Shown here: positions 1 to 8,344 of the stretch, piece by piece
Numbering within the stretch: the stretch's first letter is position 1
How the letters are laid out: the number at the start of each line of letters is the position of its first letter
Assembly (NCBI GenBank): GCA_934630975.1
Contig: CAKTXH010000010.1
Span: 1-41,909, forward strand
DNA length: 41,909 nucleotides
Origin: an uncultured Clostridia bacterium
GTDB lineage: Bacteria > Bacillota > Clostridia > Christensenellales > Aristaeellaceae
Reading direction: 5' to 3'
The notes under the pieces: model-generated
Database searches by the model: none
What the model was told of the DNA's origin: nothing
What the model saw: only the letters and a program-made list of their open reading frames with translations
Translations under genes and position numbers: made by a program

Positions 1-879
1 AAGAAAATGGGATTGGGCAGGGGTCTGAGCGCTATCCTGCCGGATGTGGAAGAAGTGGTGGAATCCGTCGATCAGGTGAGCGAGAGTGCTGCGCCCGTGC
101 CCGCCGACGCGGTGGTGGAAATCCCGGTTGGGGAGATCGACCCGAACCGCAACCAGCCGCGCAAAAAGTTCGACGACGACGCGCTGCTTGCGCTGGCCGA
201 TTCCATCCGCCATAACGGCGTGCTCTCCCCGATTCTCGTCGCGCGGGAGAATGGCCGCTACACCATCATTGCGGGCGAGCGCCGCTGGCGCGCCGCAAGA
301 CTGGCGAACCTTTCGACCATCCCCGCCATCGTGCGCGAGTGGGACGAGATCAAGCGGCAGGAGGCCGCGCTGGTGGAGAACATCCAGCGCGAGGATCTCA
401 ACGCCATCGAGGAAGCGCAGGGCGTGAGCCGCCTGATGAACGAGTGCGCCCTGACGCAGGAAGCGATAGCCGAGCGGCTGGGCCGCAGCCGCAGCGCGAT
501 TGCCAACCTGCTGCGCCTGCTCAACCTGCCCGCGCGGATTCAATCCGCCGTGATCGACGGCACGCTTTCCGCCGGACACGCGCGCGTGCTGGCCGGCATC
601 GCGGATCGCGAGCTGCAAGGCGCGCTGTTCGCCAAAACCCTGCAATTCGGCTGGTCGGTGCGCCAGCTCGAGGCCGCCGCGAAGAACGCGCAGACCGAAA
701 AGAAGGAAAAGCCCGAAAAAGCGCCGCTCCCGATTGAATACGAGGAGCTGACCGAACGCCTGCGCAGCGCGACCGGCCTGAAGGTCAAGCTGGAGGGCAC
801 GCAGGAGAAAGGCAAAATCACCCTCCAATATACCAGCGAAGAAGAGCTGCAAAGGCTCTGGGAATGGATGGAGCGGTAA
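1..879 (+). CDS. parB: Chromosome-partitioning protein ParB (Spo0J family), 5' end probably outside the window
   Basis: ParB is a CTP-dependent DNA clamp that loads on parS sites and, with ParA and SMC, segregates the origin region. Visible parts are the N-terminal GLGRGLSAI signature, the CTP-binding box with IAGERRWRAARL, the ENIQREDLN segment, a helix-turn-helix beginning LTQEAIAERLGRSRSAIANL, and the AGHARVL segment after it. The first ATG in view is at position 7, but the two lysine codons before it are in frame and relatives usually start M-x-K-K-x-GLGRGL, so the true start is probably just upstream of the window. The length (about 292 codons) is normal for the family. Two perfect parS sites at 21.25 kb in the same window support a functional system. 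A Noc paralogue is the alternative, but the parS sites favour Spo0J/ParB. Confidence 0.95.
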   Translation, partial: KKMGLGRGLSAILPDVEEVVESVDQVSESAAPVPADAVVEIPVGEIDPNRNQPRKKFDDDALLALADSIRHNGVLSPILVARENGRYTIIAGERRWRAARLANLSTIPAIVREWDEIKRQEAALVENIQREDLNAIEEAQGVSRLMNECALTQEAIAERLGRSRSAIANLLRLLNLPARIQSAVIDGTLSAGHARVLAGIADRELQGALFAKTLQFGWSVRQLEAAAKNAQTEKKEKPEKAPLPIEYEELTERLRSATGLKVKLEGTQEKGKITLQYTSEEELQRLWEWMER

Positions 880-896
880 ACGCCGTACTTTGAATT

Positions 897-934
897 AAAA
901 AGGCCGCCGTCGGTTCAACCGACGGCGGCCTTTT
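897..934. terminator. Bidirectional intrinsic terminator between parB and lacZ
   Basis: A perfect 12-bp GC-rich stem (902-913 with 919-930, loop TTCAA) is flanked by AAAAA on the left and TTTT on the right. It can terminate the rightward parB transcript and the convergent leftward beta-galactosidase transcript. Confidence 0.9.
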
Positions 935-945
935 GCGTATGCGGG

Positions 946-3900
946 TTAAATCCCCTTAAAGCTGAACGTAAACGACAAGTGCTCTTTCACGTCGAGCAAA
1001 TGCTCGTCGTGCGTCCTTGCGCCCCAGCTGTCGTCGCCGCCCACGCCCATCTGCTGCAAGTTGGCGCGGATGACGGTATAGTGAATCGGCGGCAGCTCGT
1101 AGTCGTGCATGGCGTTTTCCAGCTCGTGCGGCGTGTACGGCAGGGCGGAAAACTCCATTGCGTCGCCCGTGAAGCGCAGGCCGCGGCCGCGGCGATCCGT
1201 GACCTCCGCCCAGCGCACGCCGGTGCGGTTGCCGCATTCCTGCGGAACGAGGTACTTGGATACGTTGTCCTTCGCGGTCGTTTTGAAGACGCCCAGACGC
1301 GCGCCTTCGCGGCGATCAACGTAGTTTTCCTCCGGGCCGTAGCCGTAGTAGCGAATCTGGTCGTAGTCCGCGTCCATTTTGAGCAGAACGCCGAATTCCG
1401 GCATGTCGCCCAGCCCTTCGACGGGGTCGTAATCCAGCGTCACATCGACCTGACCGCACGGGTGCACGGTGTAGGTCAGGGCCGCCTGCGCGCTCGGCTG
1501 GGTGCACAGGCCGTAGACATAGCGGATGGAAACCGAGCCGTCCGCGTTTTCCGTCGCGACGGGGTGCGCGTTGAGCTTGGCCAGCTCCGGCGTGGCGTTG
1601 GTCGCGGCATACAGCGAGGCGATCTTCCACTGGGCGTAGCGCTGAGGCATGCCGTTGCCGCAGTCGTTATCCACCGGGGCGCGCCAGAAGTTCGGACGCG
1701 GGATGGATTTGAGCATTTCTTTGCCGCCCCAGCGGTAGCTCGTCAGGCCGCCCTTGAGGTCGCCGAAAAGCACGCTGAAATGCTCGCCGTGTACGCCGGT
1801 GTTGAAGTCGCCGCGAACGACGCGCAGCGGCGCGCAGCGCTCGAATTTCGGCGTTTCTTCGACCTTGTAAACGCCCTGCGCGAAGGCGACCTCGTAGCCG
1901 CGCTGCGCCCACGGGGTATCTTCCTTCAGGCGGAAGGAGAGCGTCACCGCGTACTCGCCGCCGCGCGCCGGGCGGGCAAACGGCAGGGCATATTCGCGGC
2001 TTTCCATCGGCGGCACGTCGGTTTCAAGCGGCGCGGCGGCAATGACTTCGCCGTTGCGCGCCAGCGTCACCACGCAGTCAAACGCGCCGGTGGAGGTGAA
2101 CATGGCGCGGTTGGTGACGACGGCTTTCGTGTCCGTGACCTCGGCGATCATGTTCTGATAGTTGTATTTGACGGCCTGCATCTTCGGGCTTTCCGCGCCG
2201 TCGCCGTAGACGATGCCGTTGCCGCAGAAGTTGTAGTCGCTCGGGCGGTCGTCGAAATCGCCGCCGTAAGCGAATGTCTCGTTGCCGTAACGGTCTTTGG
2301 TGCGGATGGATTGGTCGATGAAATCCCAGACGAATCCGCCCTGATAGAGCGGCTCCTCGTAGGCGTATTCGGTGTAGTCGCTCATTGCGCCGCAGGAATT
2401 GCCCATCGCGTGCGTGTATTCGCACATGATGAACGGGCGTTCGCGGTGCTCGGCGAGGTATTTACGGATGCCGACGACGGGCGTGTACATCTGGCTTTCC
2501 ATGTCGCTGGTATCGTTATGGCGGCGGTCATGGAAGATGCCCTCGTAATGGACGAGGCGCGTATCGTCCAGCCGATGGAAGAGCCTGCTCATCTCGTAGA
2601 TCACGTCGCCGCCGAAGGACTCGTTGCCGCAGCTCCAGATGAGGATGCAGGCGTGGTTCTTGTCGCGCTGGAACATCGAATTCACGCGGTCGAGCATCAT
2701 CGGCGCCCACTCCATGCGGTTGCCGGGCAGGGCGTAGGTTATATCCCGCTTGCCGCGCTCGATGGTCTCCCACGTGCCGTGGGTTTCCATGTTGGTTTCG
2801 TCGATGACGTACAGGCCCAGCTCGTCGCACAGGGCGTAGAGCGCGCTGGGGTTGGGGTAATGGCAGGTGCGGACGGCATTGATGTTGTTGCGCTTCATCG
2901 TCAGCAGGTCGCGGCGCAGGGTTTCCACCGGCACGGCGCGGCCGCTGTCGGTGCAGAAATCATGACGGTTCACGCCCTTGAACACGATGCGCCTGCCGTT
3001 GAGCGTCATCACGCCGTTTTTCATTTCGAATCGGCGGAAGCCGACGCGCTCGCGGATGACTTCCAGCGTTTCGCCGCTGCCGCCGCGCACGGTGATCAGC
3101 AGATCGTAGAGATTCGGCTGTTCGCTGCTCCAGAGCTTCGGCGCGGGAACGTCGAATTGCAGCGCCAGCGACTTTTCCGCGATGCGCTCTGCCGCGGCGA
3201 CGACCTCGCCGTGATCCATCAGCGCGAAGGAAACGCTGCAAGCGTGGGCGGATGCATCCAGCTCCATCTGCGCGGACAGGTCGAGCGACGCGTCGGTATA
3301 GCGATCGTCCAGAAGCGTCTTGACATGCAGGTCGGCGACGTGCGCCTTGGGGATGGCGTAGAGATACACGTCGCGGAACAGGCCGGACATGCGCATGAAA
3401 TCCTGATCCTCGAGCCAGCTTCCCGCGCTCCAGCGCTCCACGCGGCAGGCGAGCTTGTTTTCGCCTTCGACGAGGTATTGGGTCAGCTCAAACTCGCTGG
3501 GCGTGAAGGAATCGCCCGCAAAGCCGACATAGTGCCCGTTGAGCCACACGGCGATACAGCTTTCCGCGCCCTGAAAGGAGACGAAAACGTGCTTGCCGAC
3601 CATCTGCTCGGGCACGAAAAACGTCTTGATGTAGCAGGCGACGGGGTTGTATTCCGTCGGGATTTCGCCGATTTTCACATCCTGATAGCCGTCCCACGGG
3701 TACTGCACATTGGCGTACTGCGGCGCGCCGTAGCCCTCCATCTGGATATGCGCCGGGACGCGGATATCCGCCCAGCCCCGGCTGTCGTAATCCGCCGCCT
3801 CAAAGCCGGGTACGACCTGCGCGGCGTTCAGCGCATGGTGGAATTTCCAAAGCCCGTTCAAGGAAGCGCGCAGGCTGGTTTTGCCGTTGCGCAGCTCCTC

Positions 3901-3996
3901 CATACTGGCGTAAGCGATATGGTCGGAGTGCGCGGCGACCCGGTTTTCGCCGAAAAAGGCGGGATCGCGCAGCCTGCTTGCGTCAAATTTCATCAT
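946..3996 (-). CDS. lacZ: Beta-galactosidase, glycoside hydrolase family 2 (LacZ type)
   Basis: This cytoplasmic enzyme hydrolyses terminal beta-D-galactosides such as lactose. The 1016-residue length and layout match long LacZ enzymes: an N-terminal jelly-roll sugar-binding domain (about 40-215), immunoglobulin-like domain, TIM barrel and C-terminal small-chain domain. Catalytic motifs are intact: the NRHDF segment, DETNMETHG, the acid/base Glu459 in CGNES, and the nucleophile Glu526 in MCEYTHAMGNS. There is no signal peptide. The start is the first of two adjacent ATG codons, 8 nt behind AAAGGA. The gene lies directly downstream of the fucU/EFR1 operon with only a U-tailed hairpin between, and no separate promoter is visible, so it may depend on read-through. 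Exact substrate (lactose, galacto-oligosaccharide or plant galactan) cannot be read from sequence. Confidence 0.96.
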   Translation of the reverse strand: MMKFDASRLRDPAFFGENRVAAHSDHIAYASMEELRNGKTSLRASLNGLWKFHHALNAAQVVPGFEAADYDSRGWADIRVPAHIQMEGYGAPQYANVQYPWDGYQDVKIGEIPTEYNPVACYIKTFFVPEQMVGKHVFVSFQGAESCIAVWLNGHYVGFAGDSFTPSEFELTQYLVEGENKLACRVERWSAGSWLEDQDFMRMSGLFRDVYLYAIPKAHVADLHVKTLLDDRYTDASLDLSAQMELDASAHACSVSFALMDHGEVVAAAERIAEKSLALQFDVPAPKLWSSEQPNLYDLLITVRGGSGETLEVIRERVGFRRFEMKNGVMTLNGRRIVFKGVNRHDFCTDSGRAVPVETLRRDLLTMKRNNINAVRTCHYPNPSALYALCDELGLYVIDETNMETHGTWETIERGKRDITYALPGNRMEWAPMMLDRVNSMFQRDKNHACILIWSCGNESFGGDVIYEMSRLFHRLDDTRLVHYEGIFHDRRHNDTSDMESQMYTPVVGIRKYLAEHRERPFIMCEYTHAMGNSCGAMSDYTEYAYEEPLYQGGFVWDFIDQSIRTKDRYGNETFAYGGDFDDRPSDYNFCGNGIVYGDGAESPKMQAVKYNYQNMIAEVTDTKAVVTNRAMFTSTGAFDCVVTLARNGEVIAAAPLETDVPPMESREYALPFARPARGGEYAVTLSFRLKEDTPWAQRGYEVAFAQGVYKVEETPKFERCAPLRVVRGDFNTGVHGEHFSVLFGDLKGGLTSYRWGGKEMLKSIPRPNFWRAPVDNDCGNGMPQRYAQWKIASLYAATNATPELAKLNAHPVATENADGSVSIRYVYGLCTQPSAQAALTYTVHPCGQVDVTLDYDPVEGLGDMPEFGVLLKMDADYDQIRYYGYGPEENYVDRREGARLGVFKTTAKDNVSKYLVPQECGNRTGVRWAEVTDRRGRGLRFTGDAMEFSALPYTPHELENAMHDYELPPIHYTVIRANLQQMGVGGDDSWGARTHDEHLLDVKEHLSFTFSFKGI

Positions 3997-4020
3997 GATG
4001 TATTCCTTTCGTCGTGGGTT

Positions 4021-4053
4021 AAAAAAGCGTCTCCTTTTGGAGAAAAGAGACGC
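4021..4053 (-). terminator. U-tailed hairpin after the ferredoxin gene, just before lacZ
   Basis: On the minus strand GCGTCTC (4047-4053) pairs with GAGACGC (4027-4033) and is followed by six T (4021-4026). It follows the ferredoxin stop by a few bases and ends 24 bp before the lacZ start codon, so it is either a terminator for the upstream operon or a read-through control point for lacZ. Confidence 0.75.
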
Positions 4054-4059
4054 AGAAAA

Positions 4060-4815
4060 TCAGAAAATCAGCTCGGGCTCCTGCCGCCGGGCGCAGCGCT
4101 TTTTGAGCTTGTGCCCGGCCATTTTTACGACAAGCGGGCTGAGCCTGCGCGCCTGAACCGGGCAGACTGCGACGCAGCGCATGCAGGTGATGCACAGGGT
4201 TTCGACGGTCTGCGCGGGATCGCGGCTCGGGATTGCGCCGACGGGGCAGAGCGAAGCGCACTTGCCGCAGCCCGTGCAGCGTTTGCCCGCGCGCGGGTGC
4301 ACCGGCAGGCCGCCGAAGGGGCGGAGCAGCTCCTTTTCCGCCAGAGAGAGCGGCGGCGCGTCCTTCTGCGCCAGCCTGTCGCGGATGACGCGGCCAAACT
4401 GCGCGAGCCTGCGCGCGTCCTCTTCGTCCGGCCTTCCGGCGGCGATGGCGGGCACGATGCTGTGCTGGGCGACGGCGCGAACCGCCGCCATCGGCGCATA
4501 ACCTGCCCGTTTGGCCGCGCTTTTCAGCTCGAAGAGCGTGTCTTCGTCGCTTCGGTTGCCGTAAACGCTCATCAGGATGGCGCGCGCCCCGCCGCCCTGC
4601 GTTTGCGCAAGGCGTTCCAGCGCGATTTCCGGCACGCGGCCGCCGAAACACGGCACGGCAATCAGGCAGATATCCTCCGCTGAAAAGCATGGTCTGCCGT
4701 TTAGGGGCAGGGACAGGTCGACGATCTCCGAAGCTTCCGCAATCGGGGCGAAGAGCAGCTCGGCCGCGCGCTTTACGCCGCCCGTCGGGCTGAAAATGAG
4801 CTGAACGAACCGCAT
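4060..4815 (-). CDS. EFR1-type ferredoxin: flavodoxin-like domain plus two 4Fe-4S clusters
   Basis: The 251-residue protein joins an N-terminal flavodoxin-like fold, starting MRFVQLIFSPTGG with a phosphate-loop-like SPTGG, to a C-terminal bacterial 2[4Fe-4S] ferredoxin domain. The cluster motifs are CTGCGKCASLCP and CITCMRCVAVCP. This layout is that of the EFR1 family, which is common in anaerobic Clostridia and is thought to shuttle electrons between flavin and iron-sulfur partners; the partner here is unknown. The gene begins 4 bp after the fucU stop, so the two are co-transcribed from the promoter at 5316-5344. No redox enzyme sits next to it, so its link to fucose or galactose metabolism is only positional. 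Confidence 0.88.
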   Translation of the reverse strand: MRFVQLIFSPTGGVKRAAELLFAPIAEASEIVDLSLPLNGRPCFSAEDICLIAVPCFGGRVPEIALERLAQTQGGGARAILMSVYGNRSDEDTLFELKSAAKRAGYAPMAAVRAVAQHSIVPAIAAGRPDEEDARRLAQFGRVIRDRLAQKDAPPLSLAEKELLRPFGGLPVHPRAGKRCTGCGKCASLCPVGAIPSRDPAQTVETLCITCMRCVAVCPVQARRLSPLVVKMAGHKLKKRCARRQEPELIF

Positions 4816-4819
4816 GGCC

Positions 4820-5254
4820 TTACGCGCGCACGACGCCTTTGCGGATGATGATGTTGCCGTAAAGCGCGGTTTCGCCCGTCTGCACGACGGCGAACGCCTT
4901 CTTCGCGCGCTCCATGAACGCGTCGTGATCCATCATATCGAATTTCGCGGTGGGCAGATCGGTATCCGCCGCTGCGCGGAACGCCTCCCAGATCGGCGCT
5001 TTGTCGCCGGGGAACATGCCTTCCGGTACCTGCATGACGGCCAGCGGCGCTTCCACAAAGTCATCCAGCGGGAAGAGCGTCAACAGCGCCTTCATCACCT
5101 CGGCGCAGCCATGGCCGTCGCAGCGCACGCATTTCTGGCCGATGGATGTGCCGGGGAAGTTTGCGTCGGCAAGCACAAGCTCGTCGCCGTGACCCATTTC
5201 GGCGATGATTTTGAGCAGTTTGGGGCTGATGATCGGGGAAATACCTTTCAGCAT
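4820..5254 (-). CDS. fucU: L-fucose mutarotase (FucU/RbsD family)
   Basis: FucU interconverts the alpha and beta anomers of fucose (RbsD does so for ribose) so that kinases and isomerases get the right form. The 144-residue length, the N-terminal MLKGISPIISPKLLKIIAEM, the active-site GHGDELVLADANFPG and the C-terminal ALYGNIIIRKGV are typical of FucU. The start is the ATG at 5254, 7 nt behind GGAGG; a longer reading of the frame upstream has no such site and would run through the promoter. No other fucose genes are present in the window, so its substrate could also be another sugar. It is the first gene of the operon with the EFR1 ferredoxin and possibly lacZ. Confidence 0.9.
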   Translation of the reverse strand: MLKGISPIISPKLLKIIAEMGHGDELVLADANFPGTSIGQKCVRCDGHGCAEVMKALLTLFPLDDFVEAPLAVMQVPEGMFPGDKAPIWEAFRAAADTDLPTAKFDMMDHDAFMERAKKAFAVVQTGETALYGNIIIRKGVVRA

Positions 5255-5315
5255 AAAAAAGCCTCCATTCATTTGCGGGCGGCCTGTTTCGCGCGCCGCC
5301 CGGATTGATACACCC

Positions 5316-5344
5316 ATTATAACACGATGAAACGGGGCGTTCAA
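5316..5344 (-). promoter_or_regulatory. Sigma-A type promoter for the fucU operon
   Basis: Minus-strand -35 TTGAAC (5339-5344), 17-bp spacer, -10 TATAAT (5316-5321). The leader contains a GC-rich hairpin (GGGCGGC 5277-5283 with GCCGCCC 5295-5301) before the fucU ribosome binding site. Confidence 0.85.
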
Positions 5345-5346
5345 CC

Positions 5347-5381
5347 AAAAAAGCCCTCTCCGGCAGGAAGCCGGGGAAGGC
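5347..5381 (-). terminator. Intrinsic terminator of azlCD
   Basis: Minus-strand stem of 12 bp with one mismatch and one G-U pair (5370-5381 with 5353-5364, 5-nt loop), followed by six T (5347-5352). It separates azlCD from the fucU operon. Confidence 0.85.
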
Positions 5382-5392
5382 ATATTCAAAAA

Positions 5393-5701
5393 TTACAGCA
5401 GAATCCACTCCGCAATCAGCACGATGGCGCAGCAGGAGGCCGCGACGGTGAACAGGCTCGCGCCGTTGAAGGCGAGCGCGATACCCAGCCCGAGCGCCAG
5501 CGCGCCCGCAATGGGCGACTGCGTGGCCTGCACGATGGCGGGAAAGGTCATCACCGCGAGCGTCACGTAGGGCACGTAGAACAGGAACGAGCGTAGGAAA
5601 CGGTTGGTGATCGGCTTGCGGATGAGCGTCAGCGGCAGGGTGCGGATCAAAAAGCTCACGCCCGCCATGATGGCGATGTAGATGTAAATGTTGTGCGTCA
5701 T
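5393..5701 (-). CDS. azlD: AzlD family branched-chain amino acid exporter subunit
   Basis: AzlD is the small membrane partner of AzlC in an exporter for branched-chain amino acids and toxic analogues. The 102-residue protein has about four hydrophobic segments and the conserved SFLIRTLPLTLIRKP region near the N-terminus. Its ATG overlaps the azlC stop as ATGA (5698-5701), showing translational coupling. Length and order (azlC then azlD) match the family. Confidence 0.92.
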   Translation of the reverse strand: MTHNIYIYIAIMAGVSFLIRTLPLTLIRKPITNRFLRSFLFYVPYVTLAVMTFPAIVQATQSPIAGALALGLGIALAFNGASLFTVAASCCAIVLIAEWILL

Positions 5702-6450
5702 GCCGCGCCGCCCTCCTTTTCGTCATCCTTCACGGGGAAGAGCAGCGCCGCGCCTGCGGAGAGCGCGACGGTCAGAATGATCGTGCGCGTGCCGGAAGAC
5801 AGCGTGGAGACAAACGGCAGATAGCCGCAGGCGAAGCTCAGCGCGAAGGAGAGCAGCACCAGCGCGGCGACGACCTTGTTTTTGCGCGCCGGGGGAATGA
5901 TGATGGCCAAAAACATGCCGTAGAGCGCGACGCTCAGCGCGCTGACCACGCGCGCGGGAAGCAGGTTGCCGACGACTACGCCCAGCGCCGTACCGACAGC
6001 CCAGCTCGGCGCGGCGACGAGAATCGCGCCGTACATGTAATATGGATCGAGATACCCGTCGTAGGAGATGGCGAGGCCGAACAACTCGTCCGTCACGTCA
6101 TAGCCCACCAGCAGGCGGTGGCGCATTGACGTGTCGGGCGCGAACTTCTGGCTGAGCGAGCAGCTCATCAGCAGATAGCGCGCGTTGGCGATGAGCGTCA
6201 CAATCGCGATTTCCAGATAGGTCGCGTCCGCCGCAATGGTGGTGAAGCCCGCGTATTCGCCCGCGGACGCGTTATTCAGCAGGCTGACCAGAAAGCCCTG
6301 AAAGGCGTTGAGTCCGGCGTTGCGCGCCGCAATGCCCAGCGAAAAGGCGACGGCCAGATACCCAAGCCCGACGGGGATGCCGTCGCGCATGCCGCGCGCG
6401 AGCGCGGGCGTATGACTGCGGGCGCCTTCGCCCGCGTGAGAGATCGACAT
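5698..6450 (-). CDS. azlC: AzlC family branched-chain amino acid exporter, large subunit
   Basis: AzlC forms the main channel of the AzlCD exporter in the cytoplasmic membrane. The 250-residue protein shows the family landmarks GMRDGIPVGLGYLAVAFSLG, the NNASAGEYAGF stretch and several transmembrane helices. The start is the ATG at 6450, 8 nt behind GGAGG; an in-frame TTG 15 bp upstream lacks a usable ribosome binding site. It is followed by azlD with a 4-bp overlap. No Lrp-type regulator is adjacent, unlike the Bacillus azl locus. Confidence 0.93.
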   Translation of the reverse strand: MSISHAGEGARSHTPALARGMRDGIPVGLGYLAVAFSLGIAARNAGLNAFQGFLVSLLNNASAGEYAGFTTIAADATYLEIAIVTLIANARYLLMSCSLSQKFAPDTSMRHRLLVGYDVTDELFGLAISYDGYLDPYYMYGAILVAAPSWAVGTALGVVVGNLLPARVVSALSVALYGMFLAIIIPPARKNKVVAALVLLSFALSFACGYLPFVSTLSSGTRTIILTVALSAGAALLFPVKDDEKEGGAA

Positions 6451-6499
6451 GAAATGTGCCTCCAATATGCAGGAATGGAATGAAAAAACAGCAAAAACA

Positions 6500-6528
6500 A
6501 GTATACAGCGAAAACCGCCGTTCGTAAA
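6500..6528 (-). promoter_or_regulatory. Possible azlC promoter
   Basis: Minus-strand -10 TATACT (6500-6505) and a weak -35 TTTACG (6523-6528) with 17-bp spacing. The -35 sits inside the terminator hairpin of the upstream ABC transporter gene, so the call is tentative. Confidence 0.4.
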
Positions 6529-6539
6529 GCGAACGGCGG
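6511..6539 (-). terminator. Intrinsic terminator of the M14/MATE/ABC operon
   Basis: Perfect 10-bp stem CCGCCGTTCG/CGAACGGCGG (6515-6524 with 6530-6539, 5-nt loop) followed on the minus strand by TTTT. It lies 17 bp after the ABC transporter stop codon. Confidence 0.85.
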
Positions 6540-6555
6540 GAAAAAATAAAGTTTT

Positions 6556-8334
6556 TCAGCCTTCCCCGCTCAGCCTTGCGCCTGCGGCCAGCTCGGCGTA
6601 AACGCCGCCCTGCGCGACAAGCTGGGCATGGGTGCCGCGCTCGAGGATGCCGTGTTCGCCGATGACGACGATTTCATCCGCGTTGCGGATGGTGGACAGG
6701 CGGTGGGCGATGACCAGCGTGGTGCGCCCTTTGGCAAGGCGGTCAAACGCGGCCTGAATCTTGCGCTCGGTGGCGGTATCCAGCGCGCTGGTCGCCTCAT
6801 CCAGAATGAGCACGCGCGGGTTTTTCAGGAAGATGCGGGCGATGGAGACGCGCTGCTTCTGGCCGCCGGAGAGCATCACGCCGCGCTCGCCGACGATGGT
6901 ATCGTAGCCATCCGGCATGGCCATGATGTCCTCGTGGATTTCGGCCAGTTTGGCGGCCTCGATCACCTCGTCCATCGTCGCGCTCGGACGGCCATAGCGG
7001 ATATTATCCAGAATCGTACCGGCGAAGAGGAACACGTCCTGCTGGACGATGCCGATGCTGCCGCGCAGATCGGCCAGCTTGATGCGGCGGATATCCTGCC
7101 CGTCCAGCGTGATCGAGCCGGAAGAAATCTCGTAGAAGCGCGGGATAAGCTGGCAGAGCGTCGATTTGCCGCCGCCGCTCTGGCCGACCAGCGCCAGCAT
7201 TTCGCCGGGCTTGATATGCAGATTGATGTGGGAGAGCACGTCGCCCTTGCCCTCGTCGTAGGAGAAGGAGACGTCGTTGAACTGAATATCGCCGTCCACG
7301 TGGGTCAGCGCGACCGCGTTGGGCGCATCGACGATATCCGGGTTTTCGTGCATGATGGCGCGGAAGCGCTGGAAGCCTGCCATGCCCTGCGTATACTGCT
7401 CGGTGAACTGGGTCAGCTTGCGAATCGGGCTTTGCACACTGGCGACGTACATGTTGAAGGTGACGAGCGTGGCGATATCCATCTGATCCTTCATGATCAG
7501 GTAGCTGCCCACAAAGATGACGGACAGACTCATCAGGTTCATCATCAGCTCCGTGCCGGAGAAGAAGCCCGCCATCACCTTGTAGTAGCCCTGCTTGGCG
7601 GAGACGTATTGATCCGTGCAGCGGGTGAATTTGTCGATCTCCTCGTCTTCGTTGCCGAAGGCTTTGGCGACGCGGATGCCGGAGATGGAGCTTTCAATTT
7701 CCGCGTTGATGCCCGCCGTGCGGCGCTTGACGTCGCGGGAGACCTTCATCATGCTGCGGCGGCGCATGGCCACAAAGACGACGATCACCGGCACGGCGAT
7801 CATCAGCACCAGCGCCAGCTTTTTCTGGATGTTCCAGAGGACGAGGAACGAACCGGCCAGCGTCACGATGGAGATAAACAAATCCTCCGGGCCGTGGTGC
7901 GCCAGTTCGGTGATATCGAACAGATCCGTCGTGACGCGGGACATCAGCAGGCCGGTGCGGTTTTTGTCGTAGAAGCTGAAACCGAGCTTCTGCATGTGCG
8001 CAAAGATGGCCGCGCGCATATCCGCCTCAATGTGCACACCCGTCAAATGGCCCAGATAGGTGACGACCCACTGCGCGCCCGTGCGGATGAGGAACGCGGC
8101 GAGCATCGCGCCCATCACGATCAGGAAGGTGCGCATCGCCTGATTGGGGATATAGTCGTAGAGCACCTTGCGCGTGACGACGGGGAAGAGGATATCCACC
8201 AGCGCGATGATCAGTGCGCAGAACATATCCAGCAGGAACATGCCCAGATGCGGCTTGTAGAACGCGGCGAATTCGCGGATTGCGCCGCGTTTGGGGGCGG
8301 ATTTTTCTTCGAAAGAATTCAGTGTGTTGTTCAT
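6556..8334 (-). CDS. ABC exporter half-transporter (fused membrane and ATPase domains)
   Basis: The 592-residue protein has six membrane helices of the type I exporter fold (about 25-330) fused to an ATPase domain. The ATPase motifs are complete: Walker A GQSGGGKST with Lys390, signature LSGGQKQRVSIARI, Walker B VLILDEATSALD, and the switch histidine in VIAHRLSTI. It resembles MsbA/MdlB/YfiB-type multidrug or lipid exporters and would act as a homodimer, since no second half-transporter is adjacent. The ATG is 8 nt behind AGGA. It is the last gene of a four-gene operon, 10 bp after the MATE gene, and shares the terminator at 6511-6539. Its substrate is unknown. Confidence 0.93.
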   Translation of the reverse strand: MNNTLNSFEEKSAPKRGAIREFAAFYKPHLGMFLLDMFCALIIALVDILFPVVTRKVLYDYIPNQAMRTFLIVMGAMLAAFLIRTGAQWVVTYLGHLTGVHIEADMRAAIFAHMQKLGFSFYDKNRTGLLMSRVTTDLFDITELAHHGPEDLFISIVTLAGSFLVLWNIQKKLALVLMIAVPVIVVFVAMRRRSMMKVSRDVKRRTAGINAEIESSISGIRVAKAFGNEDEEIDKFTRCTDQYVSAKQGYYKVMAGFFSGTELMMNLMSLSVIFVGSYLIMKDQMDIATLVTFNMYVASVQSPIRKLTQFTEQYTQGMAGFQRFRAIMHENPDIVDAPNAVALTHVDGDIQFNDVSFSYDEGKGDVLSHINLHIKPGEMLALVGQSGGGKSTLCQLIPRFYEISSGSITLDGQDIRRIKLADLRGSIGIVQQDVFLFAGTILDNIRYGRPSATMDEVIEAAKLAEIHEDIMAMPDGYDTIVGERGVMLSGGQKQRVSIARIFLKNPRVLILDEATSALDTATERKIQAAFDRLAKGRTTLVIAHRLSTIRNADEIVVIGEHGILERGTHAQLVAQGGVYAELAAGARLSGEG

Positions 8335-8344
8335 AATGTAATCC

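Noticed and set aside
979..4683. Very long open frame on the plus strand opposite lacZ and the ferredoxin gene
   Set aside because: It is the antisense shadow of two GC-rich genes. The product is a low-complexity Ala/Val/Arg/His mix with no domain and no ribosome binding site, while the minus-strand genes have intact catalytic motifs.
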